DNA of 53,298 nt from Oscillibacter sp. UBA6647. GTDB lineage: Bacteria; Bacillota; Clostridia; Oscillospirales; Oscillospiraceae. The position numbers and the translations under genes are program-made. Below are positions 8,756-15,791 of the stretch, in pieces; position 1 is the stretch's first letter, and every line of letters begins with the position of its first letter. The notes beneath the pieces were generated by a model. That model was given only the letters and a program-made list of their open reading frames with translations. It had not been told where the DNA came from and did not search any database. The stretch spans positions 1-53,298 of the forward strand of contig DKLF01000032.1 in assembly GCA_002455655.1 (NCBI GenBank). Direction: 5' to 3'.

Positions 8756-8794
8756 CCCCCCATCTGCATTGGACAGATGGGGGGTTGGTTTTTT
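8754..8794 (+). terminator. Rho-independent terminator of the structured RNA
   Basis: AACCCCCCATCTG pairs perfectly with CAGATGGGGGGTT across a 7-nt loop, followed by GG and six T. A strong intrinsic terminator. Confidence 0.9.
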
Positions 8795-9042
8795 AATAAT
8801 GATTTACCGTCCCGGAAGGGGCGTGTTTTTTTGCCCATAAGCATTCGCAGTCGTTTTTAGTCAGGCAGGGGAGAGGGCACAGAGCGGGGGGGGGACGCGC
8901 GAGGAGAACCCGGGGGAGCAAACACGCCGGAGGGATCTGGGAGAAAACGCGGAGAAGTAAGAATGTAAAAAGATACGCCCGGAAAACGAAAGAAGGTCGC
9001 AGGAAGAAAAGTCCCGGCGAAAATTCTCGTATCCGGAGTAAA
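8795..9042. other. Non-coding gap with a purine-biased stretch
   Basis: No gene is visible. From about 8868 to 9022 the plus strand is almost free of T and rich in G and A, so the minus strand, which is the trailer of degV, is rich in C and T and poor in G. Such C-rich, G-poor RNA resembles Rho-loading sites. No other structure stands out. Confidence 0.4.
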
Positions 9043-9087
9043 CCCCTGCCCCGGCGAACGCTTGTCCGCCGGGGCAGGGGCTTTTTT
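9043..9087 (+). terminator. Perfect 14-bp hairpin between the RNA region and degV
   Basis: CCCCTGCCCCGGCG pairs with CGCCGGGGCAGGGG around a 10-nt loop, followed on the plus strand by C and six T. It is therefore a good plus-strand terminator. On the minus strand it starts directly after the degV stop codon with only a weak TTTACT tail, so it may serve both directions. Confidence 0.8.
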
Positions 9088-9937
9088 AGTCGATGCTCTT
9101 TTTGTGGAAAAACGCGATGCCCAGCGTGTTTGGTCCGCAGTGGGAAAAAATCGTGCAGCCCGCCTTGCCTTCTAAAATGGTGCCAAAGCGTCCGTCCGCG
9201 CGGAGAACCTCCCGCGCGATGTCTGCCAGAGCGGGGGAGAAGGCGGTGTCCACCAGCCAGACGCGCTCCGTGTCAATGTCGGTCCGTCCGTCCAGCCGGT
9301 CGTGAAGGTATTCCGTTACCACCCGCTCGATGGAGCCGCGGTATTTTTTCGTCACGGACATTTTCCCGTCGATGACCTCCACACAGGGGTGCAGCTTCAA
9401 AAGATTTGCCCCGATGGCGGTGACGGAATTGCACCGCCCGCCTTTTTTCATATAGTCCAGCCGGTCCAGCACAAAGCTGACCTCCAGCCGGTCGCGCAGG
9501 CTTTCCAGCTCCGCAACGATTTCCTCCGGAGCGCGGCCCTCCCGCGCCATCCGCGCCGCCCGCAGGGCAAGCTCGCCGATGCCTACCGTCAGGTTCGCGG
9601 AATCCACCACGTAGACGCCCGGCAGCTCCTCAGCCACAATTCTGGCGTTTTGGTGGCAAGAGGAAAAACCGGCGCCCAGATTGATGTGGATGACCGCGTC
9701 GTATTCCTTCAGCAGATTGCTGAACAGCTCGTGGTAATCCGCCGTATTTACCGCGCTGGTGGTGGTGATGTCGCCGCCGGCGTCCACATGGGCGGCAATG
9801 TCCGCCGGATGGATGTCCACGCCGTCCCGGTAGACACGCTCGCCTTTTACAATGCCCAGCGGCACCACCGTGATATTGTTTTCCCCCCGCAGGGCGACCG
9901 GCAGGTCGCAGGTGCTGTCCGTGGTAATTTTAATCAT
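9086..9937 (-). CDS. DegV family protein (fatty-acid binding)
   Basis: A 283-residue DegV-family protein; characterised members bind a long-chain fatty acid, and some act as FakB partners of a fatty-acid kinase. Seen here are the N-terminal TTDSTCDLP, the TTSAVNTADYHELF motif, GAGFSSCHQNAR and the C-terminal SHCGPNTLGIAFF, all in family order. GGAGC lies upstream of the ATG. It has its own promoter at 10024-10052, which overlaps the end of the glycerate kinase gene, so it is transcribed separately. No FakA-type kinase is nearby; the fatty-acid cargo is inferred from family only. Confidence 0.92.
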   Translation of the reverse strand: MIKITTDSTCDLPVALRGENNITVVPLGIVKGERVYRDGVDIHPADIAAHVDAGGDITTTSAVNTADYHELFSNLLKEYDAVIHINLGAGFSSCHQNARIVAEELPGVYVVDSANLTVGIGELALRAARMAREGRAPEEIVAELESLRDRLEVSFVLDRLDYMKKGGRCNSVTAIGANLLKLHPCVEVIDGKMSVTKKYRGSIERVVTEYLHDRLDGRTDIDTERVWLVDTAFSPALADIAREVLRADGRFGTILEGKAGCTIFSHCGPNTLGIAFFHKKSID

Positions 9938-10023
9938 GGGCGGGCTTGCTCCTTTTCGTGATGTCTGATTTCCTGAAAAACTGTCAAGTTATTTTCGGCC
10001 TGTCTGCCGTAAATGATTTATCA

Positions 10024-10052
10024 ATATTATCACAGCCGCCCTGAAATTTCAA
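10024..10052 (-). promoter_or_regulatory. Sigma-A promoter of degV
   Basis: Minus strand TTGAAA (10047-10052), 17-nt spacer, TAATAT (10024-10029). It overlaps the 3' end of the glycerate kinase gene and leaves an 85-nt leader before degV. Confidence 0.6.
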
Positions 10053-11172
10053 GAGCGCGGCACAGCCGCAGAATATCCCCCGCTGCGGCGCGCAGGTCCC
10101 GGCGGCTCCGCAGTCGCGCCTGTTCATAGGGAACTGCAACGCGGTTGATGGAAAAAACCGCCGTAACGCCCAGCGCGTAGATTTTCTCCGCGCCTTCGCC
10201 CACGTCTCCAACCAGAGCAACCACCGGTACGCCGCGAAGAGCGGCCCTCCGGGCCACACCCGCCGCAACCTTTCCACAGAGACTTTGACGGTCCATGCAG
10301 CCCTCGCCGGTCATTACCAGGTCGGCTCCGGCAAGTGCGGCTTCAAAGCCCACTGTGTCCAGCACGGTTTCGATGCCCATTTGCAGGTGGCTTTTAAAAA
10401 ATGCGGTCATTCCTGCGCCCATTCCGCCCGCCGCCCCCGCGCCGGGGAGACTGCGCACTTCCACGCCGCAGTCCCGATGCAGCAGATCGGCAAGGTGGGC
10501 AAGTCCCTCGTCCAGCCGCAGGACCATGGCCTCATCCGCCCCTTTCTGGGGGCCAAACACCGCCGCCGCCCCCGTCGGGCCGCAAAGGGGATTGTCAATG
10601 TCGCACATGGTTACGATGGGAATGGCAGCAAGGGCGGGGTCCAACCCGGACAGGTTGATGCGGGCGATGTCCCGCAGCGTTCCTCCCACGGGAATAAAGG
10701 AATTCCCCTCTTCGTCAAAAAACCGAACGCCGCAGGCCGCTGCGGCTCCGCAGCCGCCGTCATTGGTGGCGCTGCCACCAAGGCACATGATGATTTTCCT
10801 CGCGCCCCGGATTGCCGCGTGGCGCAGCAGTTCCCCCACGCCAAAGGTGGTGGTGCGCTCCGGGTTTTTCGGGTTCGCCATAGGAAGGCCCGCGGCTGCG
10901 GCCATCTCCACTACCGCCGTCCCGTCCGGCAAAAGCCCGTACTCCGCCTCAATGTGCTGCCCGTTGGGGCCTGTACACGTTACGGAAACCCGCTCGCCGC
11001 CGCAGGCGGTGAGAAATGCGTCCACGCTGCCCTCACCCCCGTCCGCGACGGGGAGGGAGATAATTTCTGTCTCCGGAAAGATTTCGCGAATCGCGGCGGT
11101 CAGCTCGCCGCAGACCTCCCGGGATGTCATGGTCCCCTTAAAGGAATCGGGGGCCAGAATGATTTTTTTCAT
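10030..11172 (-). CDS. Glycerate kinase
   Basis: Phosphorylates D-glycerate in serine/glyoxylate and sugar-acid breakdown; product is 2- or 3-phosphoglycerate depending on subgroup. The start MKKIILAPDSFKGTMTS at 11172 follows GGGAGGGCG; an earlier in-frame ATG would add a tail running through the promoter and is rejected. The 380-residue protein matches the GlxK/GarK family in length and motifs: PVADGGEGSVDAFL, IIMCLGGSATNDGGCG, LPGAGAAGGMGAG and MTGEGCMDRQSLCGK. It is a single-gene unit with promoter at 11221-11249. No glyoxylate or tartronate genes are nearby. Confidence 0.94.
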   Translation of the reverse strand: MKKIILAPDSFKGTMTSREVCGELTAAIREIFPETEIISLPVADGGEGSVDAFLTACGGERVSVTCTGPNGQHIEAEYGLLPDGTAVVEMAAAAGLPMANPKNPERTTTFGVGELLRHAAIRGARKIIMCLGGSATNDGGCGAAAACGVRFFDEEGNSFIPVGGTLRDIARINLSGLDPALAAIPIVTMCDIDNPLCGPTGAAAVFGPQKGADEAMVLRLDEGLAHLADLLHRDCGVEVRSLPGAGAAGGMGAGMTAFFKSHLQMGIETVLDTVGFEAALAGADLVMTGEGCMDRQSLCGKVAAGVARRAALRGVPVVALVGDVGEGAEKIYALGVTAVFSINRVAVPYEQARLRSRRDLRAAAGDILRLCRALEISGRL

Positions 11173-11220
11173 GGCGCGCCCTCCCAAAACCGGCTTAAAA
11201 GTGGATGGTTTATGTTTCAC

Positions 11221-11249
11221 ATTGTACCATAGGCCTGCCGTGCTGTCTA
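11221..11249 (-). promoter_or_regulatory. Sigma-A promoter of the glycerate kinase gene
   Basis: Minus strand TAGACA (11244-11249), 17-nt spacer, TACAAT (11221-11226). The leader to the ATG is about 40 nt. Confidence 0.65.
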
Positions 11250-11294
11250 AGAAAATTTGCGGGGCGGCGGCACGCCGCATTCGCGCGGTCGGCA

Positions 11295-11459
11295 ATGGCT
11301 GTGGCGGCAAAATCAATGTATGACCTGTTTGCCAATCTGTTTGAGCAGGAAAACACTCTTAAAGATCGTGAGAAAATGTTTAATCCCGTGGAGGTCTACA
11401 ACATGATGGGGCTGGGAACATTGACCGAAGAGTACATTAAAATGTATCAATCAATTTGA
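11295..11459 (+). CDS. Small hypothetical protein or gene remnant
   Basis: A 54-codon frame from ATG 11295 (or 47 from ATG 11316, reading MYDLFANLFEQENTLKD). The second half, NPVEVYNMMGLGTLTEEYIK, looks like real amphipathic protein. No good ribosome binding site precedes either start, so this may be the tail of a gene whose front has been lost. A clear terminator follows at 11524. I do not recognise a family. Confidence 0.3.
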   Translation: MAVAAKSMYDLFANLFEQENTLKDREKMFNPVEVYNMMGLGTLTEEYIKMYQSI

Positions 11460-11523
11460 ATTGCAGCAAATTCGCAATAGGCATGTAAATGCTGGCAACA
11501 ACACCAAAAATATAATTGATTCT

Positions 11524-11554
11524 GCGCCCATCTCACCTGAGATGGGCGCTTTTC
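11524..11554 (+). terminator. Rho-independent terminator
   Basis: GCGCCCATCTCA and TGAGATGGGCGC form a perfect 12-bp stem with a 2-nt gap, followed by TTTT then CTCC. It ends the transcript of the small frame at 11295-11459. Confidence 0.75.
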
Positions 11555-11827
11555 TCCTATATCCTCTGGCGGGAATGCCCACGCGGCGCAGTTTTTCCCC
11601 GGTGACCGGATCCACACAGAGAAGATCACCTACCGGCAAGGAATAATAGACAATCTCCGCGCCAGCTTGCTGAACCGGATATACTTGCCTATGGCTGTTT
11701 ATGACATACCTTGGTGCGCATATTCTAAAAACTCAAGAGGTATTTTCTGCTTGCCTCAACGGGTGCGCCAAATGTGCTATACTATACCCGTAGAAAATTT
11801 GCGGAAACGGACAGGGAGGATGCTGGA
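11555..11827. other. Gap with possible minus-strand gene debris
   Basis: No intact gene. On the minus strand an open stretch reads GDLLCVDPVTGEKLRRVGIP then ARGYRRKAPISGE, which looks like genuine protein sequence cut off at both ends. A possible extended -10 element, TGCTATACT, lies at about 11774-11782 just before the next gene. Confidence 0.3.
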
Positions 11828-12409
11828 ATGTGCGGGAGATATCAGTTCACGGCGGAGCAGAGCGGGGAGCTTCAGGAAATCGTTCAGGAGGTCCAGCGCC
11901 GCTGCGAAGGGGGCGCATGGACGCTGGGTGAAATTTGGCCTTCGATGAAGGCTCCGGTTTTGGTGGAGCGGGAAGGCATGATTGAAGCAGATCTCATGCG
12001 CTGGGGCTTTCAGACCCAGCAGTCTCTGATGATCAACGCTCGGTCGGAAAGCGCGGAGGAAAAGCCATTGTTTCGGGACAGCGTTCGAACGCGCCGCTGC
12101 GTTGTCCCTGCCAGCGGCTTTTATGAGTGGAGCGCGGATAAGCGAAAGTACCTGTTCCGCTTGCCGGACGCGCAGCCACTCTATATGGCGGGTATCTACG
12201 ATCAGCGGCAGGACGAGCGCTGCTACTGTATTTTGACAACGGAGGCAAACGAGTCTGTGTGCGGGATTCATTCACGGATGCCGGTGGTGCTGCGGAGGGA
12301 GGAAATTAGAGGGTGGCTTATAGAACCGTCGACCTTCCGGAGAATGCTTAAAAAGATACCGCCGCAGCTCTTGGCCACGGCGGAAGATAATCAAACATCG
12401 CTTTGGTAA
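11828..12409 (+). CDS. SOS response-associated peptidase (YedK/HMCES family)
   Basis: Family members form a covalent thiazolidine link between their N-terminal cysteine and abasic sites in single-stranded DNA, protecting the lesion. The start at 11828 places Cys directly after Met (MCGRYQFT), as the mechanism requires; AGGGAGGATG precedes it. Other active-site elements are visible: NARSE with the conserved Asn and Glu, RCVVPASGFYEW with Glu, and the histidine in GIHSRMPVVL. Length is 193 residues, slightly short for the family. No LexA box is recognisable upstream, so SOS control is not supported here. Confidence 0.94.
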   Translation: MCGRYQFTAEQSGELQEIVQEVQRRCEGGAWTLGEIWPSMKAPVLVEREGMIEADLMRWGFQTQQSLMINARSESAEEKPLFRDSVRTRRCVVPASGFYEWSADKRKYLFRLPDAQPLYMAGIYDQRQDERCYCILTTEANESVCGIHSRMPVVLRREEIRGWLIEPSTFRRMLKKIPPQLLATAEDNQTSLW

Positions 12410-12515
12410 GAGTGTGCCCTCGGGAATACAATCATAGCCTCCTTCACCACAATGGAGACAATAACCTGCAATCTCGGATGATATTATCAGAGTGTCAAAG
12501 ATAAGCCAGCCTTTT

Positions 12516-13655
12516 TTAGTCCCTTGCTATTTTTACATTAACGCCATTGACTTCGACACCATCGTCAGCTGGAATAAGGATGTATTTTTTACCGTCAATC
12601 ATTTTTGTTTCCACCATATAGCTATATTCCGGATCGACAGAGATTTTGACCTGCGGTGTGACGAGTTCAAATTTACTGCTGTCAATAATGTTGCGCGGGT
12701 TGAGCACGGCTTCGTCGCCGAATTCTTCTCCGCACCTTTCTTGAAATACCTGAATCTGCTCTTCCGGGACGCCGTTGCTTTGCAAAATTTGCCCAACCTC
12801 ACGGGATGTAATATCAAGGGAATCCGGGTCTTTACGTTCCTTGTGCTGCTCAATGCGCTCACGAATCTGCTCGTGCACAGCCTGAATCACATCATAGCTG
12901 CAACCGTCCGCCAGAGAGTCAGCAAGCACACTCTGGAATGTTTCTTTTTGCTCGTCAGCAGACATGGGAGCTGTCGTATGGAAAACAGCGTCGATAAATT
13001 CGTGGTGAATCTGTGCTGTGTTTTTGGAATAGAAAAGCGCATTATAAATATTTGCCGCACGGGCATCAAAGGTCGGAAACATAAAACCAAGTTCCGGCGG
13101 TGCGACTATTTGCTTTGTCGCATAGCCATGGAACTCATTTTCGCCGGAAAAGTATCCGAGTTCCGGTTTGCCATCTCTGACAGGACAGGCGGCACAGATG
13201 ATGTATTTGAAAACGGTGTCGGAAGCATCAACCTGAATCTCGTCGTCTTTTCCGCGATGCGGCACGTCATAGGCATCGCTGGCAAGGAGAATCAGATAAT
13301 TGCAGTCCTCCATATCCAGCGACTGTATTACTTTTTGATAGAATTGTTCTCTGGCTGCGGCATCTTTGAGCTCTGAGTTCGTCAGGCTTGTAAGCAAACG
13401 GTGTTCATCGCTGTCGTGCACCTGCTGGGTAGAAAAAACAATATCGACCAGGTTTTTTCCAAGACTCCCGGATAGAGCCTTCTTTAGAAAGATCATATAC
13501 TTTTCTATTTCCAGTTGAGGCATAATTCCAAGAGATTCTTCCAGATATGAAATGATGGCTTTATTGCTATTGACGTAGCAGCCATAAATTTTGCTGATGT
13601 TGCTTTTATTGGGAGTCATACGGCGGCGGATTTCATTTAACTCTTTTTGATTCAT
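12516..13655 (-). CDS. DUF4317 domain protein
   Basis: A 379-residue cytosolic protein of the DUF4317 family, common in Clostridia and of unknown role. The N-terminus LNEIRRRMTPNKSNISKIYG and the segment CYVNSNKAIISYLEESLG are typical. There is no signal peptide or membrane segment, and composition is acidic and lysine-rich. It is transcribed alone, convergent with the YedK-type gene. Local base composition is more AT-rich than in its neighbours, which could mean a different origin. An extended -10 element lies upstream at 13709-13717. Confidence 0.85.
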   Translation of the reverse strand: MNQKELNEIRRRMTPNKSNISKIYGCYVNSNKAIISYLEESLGIMPQLEIEKYMIFLKKALSGSLGKNLVDIVFSTQQVHDSDEHRLLTSLTNSELKDAAAREQFYQKVIQSLDMEDCNYLILLASDAYDVPHRGKDDEIQVDASDTVFKYIICAACPVRDGKPELGYFSGENEFHGYATKQIVAPPELGFMFPTFDARAANIYNALFYSKNTAQIHHEFIDAVFHTTAPMSADEQKETFQSVLADSLADGCSYDVIQAVHEQIRERIEQHKERKDPDSLDITSREVGQILQSNGVPEEQIQVFQERCGEEFGDEAVLNPRNIIDSSKFELVTPQVKISVDPEYSYMVETKMIDGKKYILIPADDGVEVNGVNVKIARD

Positions 13656-14078
13656 AATGAGACCTCACAGTTTTCATAATAAACCATCGGCATGGCAATG
13701 GGAAGTAAATTATATCACGTTTGAGATTGGAGTTCTATACCCTTGATAGACATATTGATATCGCAAGGACATCATAATATATTTACCATCTAAGGTAAAA
13801 ATCCCCGATTTAAAAAATCGCACAGTCATTTCGGCCTTGTGCAAAACAGTGATCATTACAAGCTCAACAGGCGGCCTCCGAGAAGATGTTTCCGGAGACC
13901 GCCTTAATTGTGCGCTGACACGGAATATTCGATTTACAAGAGAAAAGAAAAATGCCGGCGCGTAAGCTGCTGCGCTCTGCGGGATGAGAGCGGCCCCACA
14001 CGGACTTGACGGGGAGGCTGCATCGGTGTGCAGTCCTATGCGCCATCACTATGGGGGCATCTTGTTTTTTCTTAAATA
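13656..14078. other. Intergenic gap upstream of the DUF4317 gene
   Basis: No gene is visible. It holds an extended -10 (TGATATAAT on the minus strand, 13709-13717), likely the promoter of the DUF4317 gene, and a 12-bp hairpin with one mismatch at 13869-13904 (AGGCGGCCTCCG with CGGAGACCGCCT) lacking a proper T-run on either strand. The minus-strand open frame through here reads into the tRNA and is not a gene. Confidence 0.5.
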
Positions 14079-14119
14079 CGAAATCGAGACAAAGGCACAA
14101 ATTTTTGTACCTTTGTCTC
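14079..14119 (-). terminator. Terminator downstream of tRNA-Cys
   Basis: GAGACAAAGG and CCTTTGTCTC frame a long stem with a few internal mismatches, starting 11 nt after the tRNA 3' end on the minus strand. It is followed by GATTTCGTATTT, a loose T-rich tail. Confidence 0.6.
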
Positions 14120-14130
14120 AGTTTTATTTC

Positions 14131-14204
14131 TGGAGGTGACACCCGGATTTGAACCGGGGATGAGGGTTTTGCAGACCCTTGCCTTACCACTTGGCTATGT
14201 CACC
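14131..14204 (-). tRNA. tRNA-Cys (GCA)
   Basis: 74 nt including an encoded CCA. The acceptor stem GGTGACA pairs with TGTCACC, the discriminator is U, the anticodon loop CTGCAAA gives GCA, and the T arm is CCGGG-TTCAAAT-CCCGG type. A normal cloverleaf. Confidence 0.97.
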
Positions 14205-14266
14205 ATGATATTTTATAGTATATACGAAATGCCGGAAAAAGTCCAGCAAAATTTAAAGGTAGCTGG

Positions 14267-14306
14267 AAAACTGAATGCCCACACAAGGGTGTGGGCATTC
14301 AGTTTT
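14267..14306 (-). terminator. Terminator downstream of tRNA-Gly
   Basis: A perfect palindrome: AAACTGAATGCCCACAC and GTGTGGGCATTCAGTTTT around a short loop, directly after the tRNA-Gly CCA on the minus strand and ending in TTTT. It separates the two tRNA genes into distinct transcripts unless there is readthrough. Confidence 0.85.
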
Positions 14307-14381
14307 GGAGCGGGCAACGAGGCTCGAACTCGCTACCTCCACCTTGGCAAGGTGGCGCTCTACCAGATGAGCTATGCCCGC
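14306..14381 (-). tRNA. tRNA-Gly (GCC)
   Basis: 76 nt with encoded CCA. Acceptor GCGGGC pairs with GCCCGC, the anticodon loop TTGCCAA gives GCC, and D and T arms are regular (GGTAGAGC; GAGTTCGAGCCTC). Confidence 0.97.
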
Positions 14382-14429
14382 GAAGCAAGAGTTATTCTAG
14401 CAAAGAACACCCTGCCTGTCAACTCTTTT

Positions 14430-15113
14430 TTACGGAATTTGCGAAATTCCATCAGATTGCGCGGAGACATCCTCCGAAGCCAGATTAAATTCGATCATTT
14501 CCACGGGCCCCTCCACAGGGTAATAGGAGATGCCCCACTCGGGCGTTTGAGTCAGCTCCCGCTCCACGCGGAGTGTTTCCACAGTCTGATTGACCGCGTC
14601 GCGGTCCTCTGTCCGCCAATAGCCCACGCGGACCGTCAGCTCCGTTTTTTCATCGTCCAGGGCCGCCGCCAAAAGACTTTGCAGTGCGGCCGCGCTGGTG
14701 GCATTGACGATGGAGGCAATCTGCTCCGCCGTGCGGCGGTAGCCAAGCTGAACGGACAGCTCGTAATATCCCCGCTGGGCAGTGGAGGAAGAGGTGATAT
14801 ACTCCAGCGCATAGCTGCCAAGGGCCGTCTCCTGCTGTACCTCGGCGGCGGCCTTTTCCAGCGCGTCGGCAACGCTCACGCTATCGTCATAGCTGTAAAA
14901 CCGGATGACCGCCTGATCCGTGTGCCTTCCGATGAGAAGCATCAGGTCATTGACGATGTCCTGATAGTTTTCCGCACGCAAGGTGCCAGTGGCCTCGCTC
15001 TCCCAAAACTTGTTGGAATGGGGCTCCGCCGTGCTGTATTCCCGATCCAGAAGAGAGGCGCAGCCGGTGAGCAAAAAGCACAGCGCCAGCAAAAAGCACA
15101 GCCTTTTTTTCAT
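14430..15113 (-). CDS. Lipoprotein of unknown function
   Basis: A 227-residue secreted lipoprotein. The start at 15113 (MKKRLCFLLALCFLLTGC) follows AAGGGAGGTG; an open extension upstream overlaps the LUD gene and is a shadow. The lipobox LLTGC puts the lipidated cysteine at residue 18. The mature part contains two stretches of similar design (DQAVIRFYSYDDS and LTVRVGYWRTEDR) that suggest an internal alpha/beta duplication. I do not recognise the family. It lies 83 nt downstream of the LUD gene and may be co-transcribed. The region is bounded by tRNA-Gly on the other side. Confidence 0.75.
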   Translation of the reverse strand: MKKRLCFLLALCFLLTGCASLLDREYSTAEPHSNKFWESEATGTLRAENYQDIVNDLMLLIGRHTDQAVIRFYSYDDSVSVADALEKAAAEVQQETALGSYALEYITSSSTAQRGYYELSVQLGYRRTAEQIASIVNATSAAALQSLLAAALDDEKTELTVRVGYWRTEDRDAVNQTVETLRVERELTQTPEWGISYYPVEGPVEMIEFNLASEDVSAQSDGISQIP

Positions 15114-15196
15114 CCGTCCGCACCTCCCTTCTCGTTTGGTTTTATGCCGGATACCGGCATTTTTCGTAAGCTTGCAAAGGCGGTTTTCGGGCCGGC

Positions 15197-15790
15197 TTAA
15201 TAGCCCAGATCCTCGTCGATGAGAATGACTTCGGTTTCCATGCCGTTGATGGGCCGCCACAGCACCGCAAGGCCCCGGCAGATGCGTTCGGGGCTTTTGC
15301 AGTCGTAGCATTTGTCGCCCTTGACGGCGCAGGGGGTTTTCCGATCCAGGCGCTGGGCGTTTTTCGGCGCGGCGATGTTCCTTGCGCGCCACAGGGCCTC
15401 GTCGTAAGTAGCCGCCAGCTTATTGCGGCCTGCCACCAGATAGAGCTTTTCGTGACCGTAAAGCATGGAGGCCACCCGGTTTCCGTTGCCGTCGATGTTG
15501 ATAAGGTTTCCGTCCTCGTCCAGACCGTTGACAGAGGAGAGGTATACCTGCGCCGTTGCTGCCTCCCCCGTGGAGACGGGGGTTTCCTTCCAATGCCAGT
15601 GCACGCTGTTGTGAGACGCCAGCCGTTCGTACACGCCCATGTCCCGCAGGGTGATGGAGCCGCCAAAGCCCACCGTTTTCCCGTCGATGGCCCCGTCGAG
15701 ATAGTCCGCCGCTTCGGCTCCCGTCTCAAACAGACGCACGGAAAAGCCCCGTTCCTCCAGATTTTTTGCTGCTTTCTTCAGATCCGCCAT
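15197..15790 (-). CDS. LUD domain protein (lactate utilisation LutC-like)
   Basis: A 197-residue LUD-domain protein. The start at 15790 (MADLKKAAKNLEERGF) follows GAAGGAGG. The family glycine motif is seen as TVGFGGSITLRDMGVYERL, followed by VYLSSVNGLDEDGNLINIDG and a C-terminal cysteine set CYDCKSPERICRG that could bind metal. LutC-type LUD proteins take part in lactate oxidation, but stand-alone LUD proteins in Clostridia have no settled role. No lutA/lutB partners are here. It begins one base after the YitT stop codon and is surely in the same operon. Confidence 0.88.
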   Translation of the reverse strand: MADLKKAAKNLEERGFSVRLFETGAEAADYLDGAIDGKTVGFGGSITLRDMGVYERLASHNSVHWHWKETPVSTGEAATAQVYLSSVNGLDEDGNLINIDGNGNRVASMLYGHEKLYLVAGRNKLAATYDEALWRARNIAAPKNAQRLDRKTPCAVKGDKCYDCKSPERICRGLAVLWRPINGMETEVILIDEDLGY

Positions 15791-15791
15791 A

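Larger units (their letters stand above)
8301..8794 (+). ncRNA. Putative large structured RNA, family not recognised
   Basis: About 494 nt bounded by a sigma-A promoter and a strong terminator, with no credible protein. Secondary structure visible by eye: a 9-bp helix 8308-8316/8350-8358 enclosing a small GCUG/CAGC hairpin; a perfect 10-bp long-range pairing CGTTTGGAAG (8367-8376) with CTTCCAAACG (8691-8700) closing about 315 nt; internal hairpins CTCAT/ATGAG (8528-8541) and TTGG/CCAA (8559-8572). The motif (G/C)(G/A/T)(T/C)ATCCC recurs, including GTATCCC just inside both arms of the long-range helix. I do not see the conserved cores of tmRNA, RNase P RNA, SRP RNA or 6S RNA. Size and ornate folding are like the OLE/ROOL/GOLLD classes, but I cannot assign it to any of them. 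Confidence 0.6.

Noticed and set aside
11760..11830. A LexA box upstream of the YedK-type gene
   Set aside because: No GAAC/GTTC-type dyad is present; only an extended -10 is visible.
13864..14190. A 108-codon minus-strand frame across tRNA-Cys
   Set aside because: It starts inside the tRNA, has no ribosome binding site, and its composition is not protein-like.
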